Assembly (NCBI GenBank): GCA_003526375.1
Contig: DPDG01000024.1
Span: 8,686-72,685 of the forward strand
DNA length: 64,000 nt
DNA from: Lentisphaeria bacterium
Lineage (GTDB): Bacteria > Verrucomicrobiota > Lentisphaeria > Victivallales > UBA1829
Direction: 5' to 3'
Shown: piece by piece, positions 35,425-45,363 of the stretch
Layout: the number at the start of each line of letters is the position of its first letter
Position numbering within the stretch: the first letter of the stretch is position 1
Translations under genes and position numbers: made by a program
The notes under the pieces: model-generated
Databases searched by the model: none
The model's input: only the letters and a program-made list of their open reading frames with translations
What the model was told of the DNA's origin: nothing

Positions 35425-36408
35425 TCAGAAATAATAACGGATCAACGCCTTGGATTTGAGGTTGTCCGCATATTTTGCACGCATTTCATTCTTGGCTTTC
35501 ATGTCCAGCTTCCTGCGGATTTCCTCGGATGTCTTTTCAAAGGGAATCCGTTCCTCGGGGACGATGGAGGCGATACGGATGAAGTAGTAGCCTTCCGGAG
35601 TCCTGACGGGACCGACAATCCGACCGGGGTTCACGTTTCTCATCGCCGCAGCGAATTCAGGGCGGAGTTTATCCTGATCCACGAACCCTACGGAACCGCC
35701 GCTCTCGGAATTCGCGGCATCGGAATTGTCGCGGACCAACTGGGTGAAGAGTGTCTCATCGGCTTTTGCAAGTTGCTCCGCAAGCTTTTTACAGGTCGTC
35801 TCCGGATCAGTGCCGGAACGTCCGCCGTCGTTGGCGATGTGGAGAAGCTGGAGCTCGTATTTCGCCGGTTTCGTCCACTCTTTCTGATGCGCCGTGTAAT
35901 AATCATAGACTTCTTTGGGCGTGATATAGATCGGGCGGTCGCAGTATTCTGAAAGCAGGATGTCTACGGCGAGTTTCTCCTTGACCTTCTCGCGGAGTTC
36001 CGGCATGGTCGTACCGAGTTCCTTTGCCTTTTTTATGAGTCCGCCGCGGGAGCCGCCGCCCATGGAAACGGCAAGGGAGTCCATCAGATTTTCGATATAC
36101 TGTTCTTCGATCGGGAAAGGTTTCTCCTTATAGGAGTCATAGACCAGCTTGCGTACAATGATTTCATCAATGACCTGTTTGCGGAGCTTGGCGATTTCGC
36201 TGTAAAGGCGCGCTCCGGAGAACATGCTTGCCAGACGCATTTCCTCGCGTCCGCTTTCGATCAGGACATCCAGCAGAGTGATCGGCTCGCCGTTGACCGA
36301 CGCCAGAACCGAGTCCACGCGGGTCTCCCGCCCGATATCCTGTGCGGAAAGCGAAATGGTTCCGCAGATGAGAAATGCAAAAATAAGCAATGCCGGCAGT
36401 TTTTTCAT
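35425..36408 (-). CDS. SurA-like peptidyl-prolyl isomerase
   Basis: A 327-residue periplasmic protein with a signal peptide (KKLPALLIFAFLICGTISLSAQ). Residues 35-165 are the SurA N-terminal helical domain (VLASVNGEPITLLDVLIESG). Residues 180-290 are a single parvulin domain (YELQLLHIAND, SGGSVGFVDQDKLRPEFAAA, GPVRTPEGYYFIRI). It helps fold envelope proteins by prolyl isomerisation. AGAGGAAAG precedes the ATG at 36408, and a promoter lies just upstream. It is the only clear parvulin in the window. Confidence 0.88.
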   Translation of the reverse strand: MKKLPALLIFAFLICGTISLSAQDIGRETRVDSVLASVNGEPITLLDVLIESGREEMRLASMFSGARLYSEIAKLRKQVIDEIIVRKLVYDSYKEKPFPIEEQYIENLMDSLAVSMGGGSRGGLIKKAKELGTTMPELREKVKEKLAVDILLSEYCDRPIYITPKEVYDYYTAHQKEWTKPAKYELQLLHIANDGGRSGTDPETTCKKLAEQLAKADETLFTQLVRDNSDAANSESGGSVGFVDQDKLRPEFAAAMRNVNPGRIVGPVRTPEGYYFIRIASIVPEERIPFEKTSEEIRRKLDMKAKNEMRAKYADNLKSKALIRYYF

Positions 36409-36452
36409 AATCTTCTTTCCTCTTGACAATCAATCTCTGTTTTCAATCTCAT

Positions 36453-36480
36453 ATTGTATTTGATAAATCCGAAAAATCAA
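36453..36480 (-). promoter_or_regulatory. Promoter of the SurA-like gene
   Basis: On the minus strand TTGATT at 36475-36480, 16-base spacer and TACAAT at 36453-36458. Confidence 0.5.
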
Positions 36481-36498
36481 TAGCAGTTTCAAGTTTAA

Positions 36499-38673
36499 TC
36501 ACGATTTTGCGAACAGATGGGCGACACGGCTCAGCATCAGCAGTGCAATGCAGAAGATAAAACCGTGATCGGCAATCACGAGAAATGCCGCGAGAAGAAT
36601 CCCGGAAGCGGCTCCGGCAAGTTCCATGCTCCACAGTGTGACAGGTGAATTTGCCGTTTCTGTCCTGCGGATTGTTTCATGCAGTACGACTCCTCCGGAC
36701 AAGCCCGCGAAAAACAGAAGAAGACCGGGAACGCCGAACGGCAGAAAGCCTTCCGTGAGCAGGGAAACGGAGAGAAGCGCCGGCGGAAGAATGGACAGGC
36801 GCTTGAGCCAGAGACGCAGGGAGCTTGCCCTGTCCGGCAGGAGGAGCCCCGAGGCGACGGCTATGCAGAGAACTCCTGCAAAAGCTCCCAGCATACGGTA
36901 GAGCGTGCCGTAGCCGGTCTGGAAAAGGAACATGGAGAGCGTGAACAGCCCCCCCAGGTAAAAACCGTTTTCCAGCGAGAAAAAGAGGCATTTGCGGGTG
37001 ACGGATGTTGAAGCGAAATAGCGCAGCAGAAGATACAGAAGCAGTATGCCGCCGATGATCCATTGCCGGTAGAAGAGACAATGATCAAGCCCCCGCAGAA
37101 TATGCTCTGCGGGCGGCACCTGTGTGAAAACGGGGTGCCTGCGCCAGTAGTTGATGAGCAGCGGCGCGGAGAAAAGCCGGTTCGACTCCGATACGATGGA
37201 ACGGCCGATGATTTTCTGTGTCTGCGCCTGCTGTTCCACCTGAGAGTGGAGGATCACGAGGAGTCCTTCCGGAAAGAATCCCGTTTCCGCCATCAGTCCG
37301 GCGGCGCGGGCGTCAAGGGTATCGAGATCGCTTGTGATGTTCATGCCCCCGCCGATGGCGATCTGCGTTGTTCCGGGTGCGAAAATCACTTTCGGGAACA
37401 CTTTGCGCATGGTCGCGGCGGTGATGCCGTGGAGCTCCGCGATACTTTCCCGCGTATATCCGTAGGGAGCGGGGAGAGCCGTCGCAAAAACACCCCCGTC
37501 CGCAAGATGCCTGTAGGCGTCCTTGTAGAATTCATAGGAGAAAAGCCGGTCCGCATCCAGATTCTGGGGCAGGGGCGGCTCAACGAAAATCACATCGTAG
37601 ACATGGAATGTGGAGTCGATGAAATGTACCGGATCGTCGATGACGACGCGGAAGCGCGAGGACTCAGGCGGCATGATATCCAGTCCGGTGGAGAGATCCA
37701 GGAGCTCTTTATCACGCGCAACGACATCAATCGAGGCCGTGATCGGCATGGAGGCGAACGCTTCCGGCAGTCCGGAGAATTCATTGCAGATCAGGAGAAC
37801 CCGGATCCGTTTTTTATCCGGCTGGATTCCGGTCGTCAGGGCGGACAGGCGGTCCTTTTCCGGATTGATCGGGAGCGTTGCGATACTTTGCCCGTTATTT
37901 GTGATCAGAAAGCGTTTGTCGGGCAGGCGCAGCAGCTCGGCACGTCCATGGGGAGTGTCGATTCGGATTGCATCTTTGCCTCGCAGAGGATCGGCATGAG
38001 CGAGGCGCTGTTCCAGATAACCGCAGGCGGTATGGATTAATGCCGCCGAGGAAAGCAATGCCGTAAGAAGCAGCAGAATGCACGGCAGCATTCTTTTCAG
38101 CAGAGGCAGGTGGAGAATCAGGGAGAGAATTACCAGAAAGAGACCGGTCAGGAGGAGCAGAAGCAGAGTGTCGCCTAAACTGTGAACCAGAACCGCAAAG
38201 AGAATGCCGGAAAATGCCGCGCCCAGATAATGAATTGCAAAAAGGAGCGGCGAACGGGCGGGCGCTGCCAGTTTCAGGATGAAATGAATATTCAGCCCGG
38301 AGAAGAACAGCGGGAGGGCGAGCAGGGGCAGCAGAACTGCCGCAGAAGTGATGCTCCTGCGCGTCATGGAGAGCAGGGGCAGCAGCAGGGGCAGCAGGAT
38401 TGCGGAGAACAGAACCGGAAGCATGGATGGAAATGAACCCGCGGAAGAGGAAACGCGATTCAGAAACAGGCGCCCGGCAATCCCGGAACATGCGGCGAAG
38501 AACAGAAAAAGAATGCCGGGAACCAGATAGGCAAGTTCCGTGGCATAGGTTCTGGCAGATATCTCACGAAGAAGAATCCCTGCGTAGGCGACGGCAAAGG
38601 CGCCGTTGAAGAATATCAGCGGCAGGAGCTTCGGAAGCAATGCTTCCTCCCTGTTGTCTTCCCGAACATCCAT
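36499..38673 (-). CDS. Membrane protein with central spermidine-synthase-like domain
   Basis: A 724-residue protein. About seven membrane segments (residues 15-215), a soluble methyltransferase-fold-like middle (residues 225-500) and five or six further membrane segments. The middle resembles fused MFS/spermidine synthases (ITNNGQSIATLP, VYDVIFVEPPLPQN, LFSYEFYKDAYRHLADGGVFATALP). The glycine-rich dcSAM motif is replaced by VLLICNEFSGLP, so aminopropyl transfer is doubtful. It may bind a nucleoside or act in transport or sensing. It is followed by the SurA-like gene on the same strand after 90 bases and a promoter. Confidence 0.7.
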   Translation of the reverse strand: MDVREDNREEALLPKLLPLIFFNGAFAVAYAGILLREISARTYATELAYLVPGILFLFFAACSGIAGRLFLNRVSSSAGSFPSMLPVLFSAILLPLLLPLLSMTRRSITSAAVLLPLLALPLFFSGLNIHFILKLAAPARSPLLFAIHYLGAAFSGILFAVLVHSLGDTLLLLLLTGLFLVILSLILHLPLLKRMLPCILLLLTALLSSAALIHTACGYLEQRLAHADPLRGKDAIRIDTPHGRAELLRLPDKRFLITNNGQSIATLPINPEKDRLSALTTGIQPDKKRIRVLLICNEFSGLPEAFASMPITASIDVVARDKELLDLSTGLDIMPPESSRFRVVIDDPVHFIDSTFHVYDVIFVEPPLPQNLDADRLFSYEFYKDAYRHLADGGVFATALPAPYGYTRESIAELHGITAATMRKVFPKVIFAPGTTQIAIGGGMNITSDLDTLDARAAGLMAETGFFPEGLLVILHSQVEQQAQTQKIIGRSIVSESNRLFSAPLLINYWRRHPVFTQVPPAEHILRGLDHCLFYRQWIIGGILLLYLLLRYFASTSVTRKCLFFSLENGFYLGGLFTLSMFLFQTGYGTLYRMLGAFAGVLCIAVASGLLLPDRASSLRLWLKRLSILPPALLSVSLLTEGFLPFGVPGLLLFFAGLSGGVVLHETIRRTETANSPVTLWSMELAGAASGILLAAFLVIADHGFIFCIALLMLSRVAHLFAKS

Positions 38674-38695
38674 AACTCTGTTTCCCGTTAATCAA

Positions 38696-38733
38696 TAAAA
38701 AAACGGCACTCGATCTGTTGGAACGAATGCCGT
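38696..38733 (-). terminator. Terminator after the LysM gene
   Basis: On the minus strand a 10-base stem (38724-38733 with 38703-38712, one wobble) is followed by a run of seven T. Confidence 0.75.
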
Positions 38734-38752
38734 CTGGTGAATTCAGCGTGGA

Positions 38753-39916
38753 TCAGGGAAGCTGGACAACCGTTCCTGCCTTGACCTTGCCGTCCGCGGG
38801 AAGCGCGGGATTCAAAGTCTTGATATCGTCTGCTTTGACACCGTATTTTGCGGCAATCGCGTCAATGGTCGTATCCGCCGTCGGAACGGCGGTATCCGTG
38901 AGCGACTGGGGCTCCACGGGATTGACAGCCGGCTGGTTGGTGTCGGTCACAGCCTTGACCGCCTCTTCGGACGCCAGCGGCTTGTCCGTCACGGGGGCAA
39001 CCGCCTGCTCCGTTGCCGGCGCCTGCGTGTTCACTGCCGGAACCGGAACCGCATCCGGATTCGGGATATCATCCAGGAGAATGTCTTCATTGACCGGAAG
39101 CGCTTTCTTTTCCTGCTGTACCGGAGCTTTTGCCTTTGCCTTGTTTGCAGGAACGGCGGATGTCTTTCCTGTCGGCAGATTCAATTTCTGACCGATCTGG
39201 AGACGGTTGGAAGATACGCCCGGATTGGCTGCTTCGATATCCGCGACTTTGACATGGTATCTTGCCGCGATTCTGGAGAAGCTGTCGCCTTCTTTCACAA
39301 TATAAACCCCGTCTGCGGGAACAGTTGCCTTTTCCGCTTTTCCGGCTCCCTTTTTCCCGGTGGTCTTTTTGTTTTCCGCTTTCTTTTTTCCGGCTTTTTT
39401 ATCTGTAACGGCGGGGGCGGCTTTGGCCGTCCTGACCGCATTGGAACCGGCGGGAATGATCAGCTTCTGACCGATTCTGATCGGTTTGCTGGGGGCGATG
39501 TTGTTATATGCCGCAAGTTCCGCAATGGAGATACCATAGGTGCGGGATATTTTCCAGAGAGAGTCTCCCTTTTTGACGACATAAGTCGTATCTTTGTCCG
39601 TGATGGCCGGAGCGGGCTTTTTTGTTTCCTGCTGTTTCACGGGCGGAGTCGGTTGTACCTGTTCCACTGGTTCGATGATAAAAGACTCTTCCTTCTGGCT
39701 GACCTGCTCCTTGAATTCAGCTGTTCCCGGCGCCGGACAGATTGCTTCCGGCGTGGTTTCACCCGGGACGGGAGTTTTGGAGGTCGGCTGGGGAACATAG
39801 ATTCCCGGAGGCATGGGGGGCTCTTCCGGTGCACAGCCGCCGGTCAGGAACATGCCGCCCAATACGAGGTGAAGTACTGCTACCGTTGATAAAATTATGA
39901 TTACTTTCGCTTTCAC
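38753..39916 (-). CDS. LysM-repeat envelope protein
   Basis: A 387-residue protein with an N-terminal hydrophobic segment (VIIILSTVAVLHLVLGGMFLTGGC) that may be a lipoprotein signal although the lipobox LTGGC is imperfect. Three LysM domains: YVVKKGDSLWKISRTYG (about 108-152), YIVKEGDSFSRIAARYH (about 200-245) and a less perfect DAIAAKYGVKADDIKTLNP at the end. Between them are Lys/Ala/Pro-rich linkers. LysM binds peptidoglycan or chitin-like glycans, so it probably ties to the cell wall. No enzyme domain is seen. Confidence 0.85.
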   Translation of the reverse strand: MKAKVIIILSTVAVLHLVLGGMFLTGGCAPEEPPMPPGIYVPQPTSKTPVPGETTPEAICPAPGTAEFKEQVSQKEESFIIEPVEQVQPTPPVKQQETKKPAPAITDKDTTYVVKKGDSLWKISRTYGISIAELAAYNNIAPSKPIRIGQKLIIPAGSNAVRTAKAAPAVTDKKAGKKKAENKKTTGKKGAGKAEKATVPADGVYIVKEGDSFSRIAARYHVKVADIEAANPGVSSNRLQIGQKLNLPTGKTSAVPANKAKAKAPVQQEKKALPVNEDILLDDIPNPDAVPVPAVNTQAPATEQAVAPVTDKPLASEEAVKAVTDTNQPAVNPVEPQSLTDTAVPTADTTIDAIAAKYGVKADDIKTLNPALPADGKVKAGTVVQLP

Positions 39917-40274
39917 GATCCGAGCCTCCAGTTATATTTTCATTGTTTTTCATTTTACATGCATCAAGACCGCTGAAAAGCAGTCATGTCATATAGTACG
40001 CGACAAACTGGTATTTTTCAATGCCGATTCTCTAAAAAACCTGTATATTTTGTCTTTTTATGTCATTACGGCAGAAGCGCCCTCCGGGAAGAGCCGGAAA
40101 TCTTGTGATGGCTCCTGTGTTTTTCTGTTCAGACGCCGGATTTTTTCTGTTCCATTCAAAAAAATCAGTTTGATACCGCGATGTTCTGCATCGCAAAAAA
40201 GATAATGTGCAGAACTTTCAGTCCATAGACGCTAAATTGTTTCAGAAGGACACTTCAGATTTACGGGAATTCTG
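39917..40274. other. Intergenic between LysM gene and AraC gene
   Basis: The divergent intergenic region is AT-rich with a small palindrome GCGATG/CATCGC near 40180. No supported coding frame was seen. The AraC promoter begins at 40275. Confidence 0.5.
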
Positions 40275-40302
40275 TTGAAAAAATTTTTTCCTGTATTATA
40301 TT
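40275..40302 (+). promoter_or_regulatory. Promoter of the AraC gene
   Basis: TTGAAA at 40275-40280, 16-base spacer, TATATT at 40297-40302. The region closely repeats the one at 18945. Confidence 0.55.
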
Positions 40303-40324
40303 GGGGTGGAACAAGGATTTTTTT

Positions 40325-41083
40325 ATGGATGCGCTTTCTCTTGACATACCTGAACTTCTGTATTTCGGATGCGGCAACAGTCCTTCGGCGCAGTTGCATC
40401 AGCATGCGTTTTATCAGATTGAATTCTGCCTTTCCGGACAGCTTTTCTGTAAAAGCCGGACGGCGCGTTTTGCTCTTTCTCCCGGTGAATACTGGCTGAT
40501 TCCGCCGGAACAACCGCATCAGTTTATTGATAACCGGGCCCCGTATGAATACCTGTCAATCAAATTCAACAGCATTCTTGCATTGCCGGAACACCGCGGC
40601 AGTGATCCGGTTTCCGTTTATTATCTGAATGCGATTCTGGACATCATCCGGAATGCGGGGACAATTTCGGGATTTTCCCCGGACGGGAAATCCATCATTG
40701 AGAACCATCTTTCCGGTATCCTGCACCATCTGGCGACTCTTTCTTCCGAGAATGAATCGGAATCGCCCTTTATCATGGCGATCCGCGAGGAAGTGTGCAA
40801 ACGGGGCTATGCGGTCAATGTCGCGGAGCTTGCGGATTTCTTCCGGTATACGCGTTCCCAGCTCCAGTACCGTTTTTCCAAAGAATACAGCGGCAATACA
40901 AACCTCAAGCGTTTTATGGAAGATATTCTTCTTGAACTTGCGGAGAAACACCTGCAGTATTCTTCGATGACTCTTACTGAAATCGCCGGGGAAATGAATT
41001 TTCCCTCCATTTATGTTTTTTCCCGTTTCTACAAACGGAAAACAGGGGTTTCTCCACTCAAAAAACGCAGGAAAACACCTTAG
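40325..41083 (+). CDS. AraC-family transcription regulator
   Basis: A 252-residue regulator. Residues 1-115 form the cupin-like sensing domain (HQHAFYQIEFCLSG, FALSPGEYWLIPPEQPHQF). The C-terminal 100 residues hold the two helix-turn-helix motifs (VAELADFFRYTRSQLQYRFSK and LTEIAGEMNFPSIYVFSRFY, then KKTGVSP-like KRKTGVSP). AAGGA lies 8 bases before the ATG at 40325. It faces the pseudopilin-GH20-nitrilase operon and may control it in response to a sugar; this is inference from position. Confidence 0.88.
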   Translation: MDALSLDIPELLYFGCGNSPSAQLHQHAFYQIEFCLSGQLFCKSRTARFALSPGEYWLIPPEQPHQFIDNRAPYEYLSIKFNSILALPEHRGSDPVSVYYLNAILDIIRNAGTISGFSPDGKSIIENHLSGILHHLATLSSENESESPFIMAIREEVCKRGYAVNVAELADFFRYTRSQLQYRFSKEYSGNTNLKRFMEDILLELAEKHLQYSSMTLTEIAGEMNFPSIYVFSRFYKRKTGVSPLKKRRKTP

Positions 41084-41170
41084 AAATACAGGGTTGAAAA
41101 ACTGGATTCCCAAGGTGTCTTATTTCTGCAATTCAAACTTGAAGATATTTCCCGTTCTGAAAAGTACCGT

Positions 41171-42091
41171 TCACTCATTGCGGGGGAGTTTTTTCAGCAC
41201 GTTTTCCCGCAGTTTGCGACAGCCGTTCAGATAGTCCTCCGCGCTGACAAGCCCGAATTCTGCTGCAACATTTTGGGCTGTAAACTCATCCGTGCAGCTG
41301 TACAGGACAGAGAAGCCGCTCGGGGAATCGGAGTCGATCAGGATCTTATCCCTGTATTTCCGGCGGATATCCGGCCATTTTTCCGAATTGCAGGCGCCGT
41401 GCATTACAAAACGGTCAAGGTTGATCCGTGCCCATGCAATGCGGTTGTAATAGGTTGTGGAATTGAGGACGCGTCCGAGCGGGTCAAGAATATCGCTTGT
41501 GCCGTCCTTTACCGCCCCGGCAAAAAACGCATGTGTCCGCAGTGCCCAGTTCGCCTGGACATGGGCGCCGTGAAAGTAGCTGGAAAAGCAGAGAACATCC
41601 GGCCGGAGGCGCGTGTATTCATCCCGCAGCTCATCGAAATTCAAGTCGAAGCACAGGATTCCGCCAAGACGCCCTGCCGGTGTATCAACTGCGACAGCAC
41701 CGCTGCCGGGAAGTGTCCCCTTGCGGATTGACTCATCCGTGGGGAACATTTTATGATACATTCCGAGCAGAGAACCGTCCGGCCCGTAATACAGAATGGA
41801 CTGCCGGCTTCTTCCGCCGACAAGAATTCGCGCAGCTCCCGCCACAGTGCAACGGTTGCGTTTGGCGAATTCCATGTATTCCGTCAGAATCGGTCCCGGA
41901 TTTTCCGGGTTTTCTCCGCTTCCGACAGGCTGATTCATCATCATGGTTTCGCAAGTAATCACAAGATCAACGCCGGTTCCGTCCAGTTTTTGTGCCGCTT
42001 CCCGGAACTGGCGCAGCGGTTCATCCGGCGATTCTTCCCCGCGTTCCATTACCATACCGCCGATTGTGGCGACATTGATGATTTTTGACAT
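41171..42091 (-). CDS. Carbon-nitrogen hydrolase (nitrilase superfamily)
   Basis: A 306-residue protein with the Glu-Lys-Cys triad: Glu48 (ITCETMM), Lys114 (YHKMFP) and Cys147 (GGILCFDLNFDE). The family hydrolyses amides, carbamoyl groups or nitriles. AAGGAG precedes the ATG by 8 bases. It is third in the operon, 13 bases after the GH20 gene, so it may remove an amide such as an acyl group from the released amino sugar; the reaction is inferred. No signal peptide. Confidence 0.85.
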   Translation of the reverse strand: MSKIINVATIGGMVMERGEESPDEPLRQFREAAQKLDGTGVDLVITCETMMMNQPVGSGENPENPGPILTEYMEFAKRNRCTVAGAARILVGGRSRQSILYYGPDGSLLGMYHKMFPTDESIRKGTLPGSGAVAVDTPAGRLGGILCFDLNFDELRDEYTRLRPDVLCFSSYFHGAHVQANWALRTHAFFAGAVKDGTSDILDPLGRVLNSTTYYNRIAWARINLDRFVMHGACNSEKWPDIRRKYRDKILIDSDSPSGFSVLYSCTDEFTAQNVAAEFGLVSAEDYLNGCRKLRENVLKKLPRNE

Positions 42092-42103
42092 AATAAAAGC
42101 TCC

Positions 42104-45100
42104 TTACTCAAGAACCGTTCCTGAAAGATTTTTCAGATCAAGAGTCATTTCCTGTATTTTTATTTTTTTTGCCAGAGAGGTGTCAAATTTCAATTCCCGG
42201 ATCGTTTTTTCTGGATGCGGATTCAGCCATTCCGACACATTGTAACGCCGTTCTCCGTCAATTATTTCTCCGACTGAGTTCAAAGCAAGAAGGAAAAATT
42301 TATTTTCTGCAGGGATCACATTATCCGTAAAACGGACAGGAATTTTTTCCATTGTTCCGTCATCATAAACAATATTCCAATCCCCGACGGGAGCGCCGTA
42401 AAACCATTGACGGTTCATAGCGTTGAACGGGTATTTTTTCAGGATTTCATCCGGATAATCAACCGTCTGTGCAAAGACAAACTTACCATATTTTCCGTTC
42501 ACCGGAATTTGCAGTTTCTGGGGTGAACAGGCGATCTTTTTTAGTTTTCCTGAAGCATGTTGAACATTTTCCATCCTGTGCGCAGCCATGGCATAACCGT
42601 TGTATACGAACTCCATAAGAGTTTTATGCTCTTTCCGAAATGCGTTCCACGCGAAATCAGCGGCATACATATTTTGCATGAAATAGGAATGAGCTACTGG
42701 ATAAGGTTTGCCATCAAGAAAACGATAAATATTAAAATGGTAGATATTGTATCCGAATCCATTGATGAATTTCAATTCGCTTTCGGGAACAAGAGTGGTT
42801 GATGTTAAGATCGCAGCAATTTCAAATCCTTTTCCCGCGAGTTCACGGCAAACACTTTCAGGATAACACCAAACTTCAATTATAAAATCGCGGGAGAGTG
42901 TTTCAGTAATGCGGTAACCATCAAAATATCTTCCATTGTGTGTATTCGTAAGCTCATCGCCATGTATGATTGGGCGAATACCGTTTGCCTTGAAGAAAGC
43001 GGCGCAGCGGTTCCAGAAATCCGTAACAATTTTGTATCTGGGAACTCCGTTGAGTTCGTATGAAATGTTTTGATTAAGCCACCATTCATCGCCACCGATG
43101 TGAACGTATTTCGCCTTAAGTGCGCGGACATGGTCCATTATTGGCGGAAATACTGTCGTGTCGTAGAGCGGCGTGGAGACCTTATCTTCCGTGTATTTAA
43201 ACCCCATCTTTTTCAGTTTTTCATTGACTTCCGGGTTCCAGGTATTGTGTGAACCAAGCTGAAAGCGTGGAATCGGCTCAATAAAACGTTCGCGGCACCA
43301 GTTCCCAAGCTTTATCAGATCCTCATTTGTATATTGTCTGATCAAGTCCGGACGCGACTTGATTTGAGCACTGCAACTTAAATCCATAACAGCCCAATTC
43401 TGCTTTGAATCCGCAACATATTTTTCCAGCCAGTTCAGTAAAGCATCAATTCCCCTGTCTTCTGCAGGTTTGGCACCTTTTCCAAGAACTCCAGCGCAGT
43501 AAAAGGCAATACAGCGTTTTTTCATATCTGGCCAGTCTTCCACTGAGATTACCGGAATTGATACTGTCTGTTTTCGTGCCGAGAGCAGACTCTGCACAAG
43601 ACTCACGCAACCGTAATACAATCCAGGCTCATCGTTGCCGTCAATCCGGCATTCCAACGGTGTGACTTTCAGCGTATAACCCTGCTCATGTCCTCCAGGA
43701 ACAATCCGCAGCATGATTCCTTTTTTTCCGCCTTCTACAATGCGAAAATCAAGACCAGTGATCCGTTTCAGCCGTTCGGCAATTACTTTCGCTGTGAGCT
43801 TTGTCCGGTCCGTTGCCTTTTCAGGCAGGGAAATCACCGGATTATTTGCAAGACTGAACGAACCTTCGCCGCAGACTATCTTTTTCGGTGCAGGAAAAAT
43901 GATAATTTCGCCGGAACGATCAGGAATTTCCTTTAGATTCTGGAAATTCGTCGCCGTGACAAGACTGTTGCCTGCAGTATTGAGTATTTCCAAATAGGCA
44001 CAATAGGTTCCCGGCAGATTTTTCATCCCGGAAAGTATTATTTTATCCGACAATGTTACTGGTTCGGAGTGAATCGTATTATCCGGGAATGTCAAGTGCA
44101 TTATAGCCCTTGAACCCTCCGGAATGCCATTGCTTTTGCATGTAAATTCAAATGTGGAGGCGTCTTGCCCAGCAAAATCAGTCCGTTTACATTCTGTCAG
44201 TTTCGCGCTGCCGGGACCGAACGGCTTCTTATTGAATACCAGTATACCGTAATTAGCGGGAGGGACAAACCTTTTTGTCGGATTGAAAACACGAACTTCT
44301 TTTCCAACGTGCTGACAAAACTGAAAACCGATGAATTTCTGCTTCCCTTTCTCAATGCTTTTCAGCGGAATTTCAATGTTGTAAGTCGCAATTCCATTTT
44401 CAACAACGGGTTTGAGTTTATGTTCGAACACACTGTTCGTTTTTGTGACTACACATGCTGCGATGACATCATATATACGTACAGACGACCATTCGATTCC
44501 GGCACTGTTGAAAACATATTGGATATAGCGGTTATTGTCGTTGGTTCCGGAAAAAAATAATTCTGTTGCGTCATCATGCCATATGTTTATATTTCTTGAT
44601 ACATCGCGCACCTCGGTTTTCGGACCAGTGGTTCCGAAGTCCGTCTTTGCACAAAGACGCAATGTCTCTGCATCCCAGTTTCCGGACAGAGTCGTTGACC
44701 CGGATTTGAAGAAAATATTTTCCGATGTGCCGGCTGGAAAGATTTCTGCGCATTTCCGTTCGCCGGTCTTCTTGAGTGCAGTAACCGTGCCTTTTCTTTG
44801 ATCGCCCTCTTTTACATACACTCGGCGTAGGGAAAAAGTTCCCTTGCCGATTTTTTCTGCATACAGTGTAAATGCTACTGTCTTCAGATTTACGAAGTCA
44901 AATGAATAATTGCCTCGCTTGAAAGAGTTCGGTTTGAAAATATATTCGTGTTCGCCTTTTTTCAGTGTAAACTTGCTCTGCAGAGTAGCGTGTTTATCAT
45001 TACTGTAGCTAAGTGTCACAAGAACTTCTGGCTCGGAGTCTCCATCGTACGCAATGACATAACGTAATTCACGCTTCACACCGTCTGCCAGTTTTTGTGT

Positions 45101-45331
45101 GATAATCAAGGAGACCGTACACCGTCCGATTCCATTAAAGGTAAAATTCTCCGCATCGGATGTTGTTTTCTTAGTGGGAACTGCGTTCCATTCTTTATTT
45201 TCCCATTTCCTGCAGAATGCCGCTGTTTTACTCTTCCCGATATTAAGAAGTTCAACTTCGCCAGCCGATGCGGCAGTTATGAAACAACTGACCACAAGGA
45301 GCATAAGCCCCATCTTCTTCAAAAAATGCAT
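42104..45331 (-). CDS. Secreted GH20 beta-N-acetylhexosaminidase with CBM9-like domain
   Basis: A 1075-residue protein with a signal peptide (LKKMGLMLLVVSCFITAASA). A beta-rich N-terminal part contains a CBM9-like domain around residues 230-370 (LSGNWDAETLRLCAKTDFG, WHDDATELFFSG). The GH20 N-terminal domain (KKIVCGEGSFSLANNPVI) and barrel follow, with the catalytic pair in HIGGDE at residues 744-749 (Asp748, Glu749). It cleaves terminal GlcNAc or GalNAc with substrate-assisted catalysis. The ATG at 45331 has GGAGGT 6 bases upstream and gives the signal peptide. The pseudopilin gene ends 32 bases before it. Confidence 0.88.
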   Translation of the reverse strand: MHFLKKMGLMLLVVSCFITAASAGEVELLNIGKSKTAAFCRKWENKEWNAVPTKKTTSDAENFTFNGIGRCTVSLIITQKLADGVKRELRYVIAYDGDSEPEVLVTLSYSNDKHATLQSKFTLKKGEHEYIFKPNSFKRGNYSFDFVNLKTVAFTLYAEKIGKGTFSLRRVYVKEGDQRKGTVTALKKTGERKCAEIFPAGTSENIFFKSGSTTLSGNWDAETLRLCAKTDFGTTGPKTEVRDVSRNINIWHDDATELFFSGTNDNNRYIQYVFNSAGIEWSSVRIYDVIAACVVTKTNSVFEHKLKPVVENGIATYNIEIPLKSIEKGKQKFIGFQFCQHVGKEVRVFNPTKRFVPPANYGILVFNKKPFGPGSAKLTECKRTDFAGQDASTFEFTCKSNGIPEGSRAIMHLTFPDNTIHSEPVTLSDKIILSGMKNLPGTYCAYLEILNTAGNSLVTATNFQNLKEIPDRSGEIIIFPAPKKIVCGEGSFSLANNPVISLPEKATDRTKLTAKVIAERLKRITGLDFRIVEGGKKGIMLRIVPGGHEQGYTLKVTPLECRIDGNDEPGLYYGCVSLVQSLLSARKQTVSIPVISVEDWPDMKKRCIAFYCAGVLGKGAKPAEDRGIDALLNWLEKYVADSKQNWAVMDLSCSAQIKSRPDLIRQYTNEDLIKLGNWCRERFIEPIPRFQLGSHNTWNPEVNEKLKKMGFKYTEDKVSTPLYDTTVFPPIMDHVRALKAKYVHIGGDEWWLNQNISYELNGVPRYKIVTDFWNRCAAFFKANGIRPIIHGDELTNTHNGRYFDGYRITETLSRDFIIEVWCYPESVCRELAGKGFEIAAILTSTTLVPESELKFINGFGYNIYHFNIYRFLDGKPYPVAHSYFMQNMYAADFAWNAFRKEHKTLMEFVYNGYAMAAHRMENVQHASGKLKKIACSPQKLQIPVNGKYGKFVFAQTVDYPDEILKKYPFNAMNRQWFYGAPVGDWNIVYDDGTMEKIPVRFTDNVIPAENKFFLLALNSVGEIIDGERRYNVSEWLNPHPEKTIRELKFDTSLAKKIKIQEMTLDLKNLSGTVLE

Positions 45332-45363
45332 AATATACCTCCACATGTTTTTATTTGCGTTTT

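Noticed and set aside
37063..38040. A 325-codon plus-strand frame opposite the spermidine-synthase-like gene
   Set aside because: Shadow of a membrane protein gene; His/Arg-rich with no recognisable fold.
40175..40200. GCGATG/CATCGC hairpin as terminator
   Set aside because: It is followed by A on the plus strand and preceded by T on the minus strand, the wrong polarity for both.
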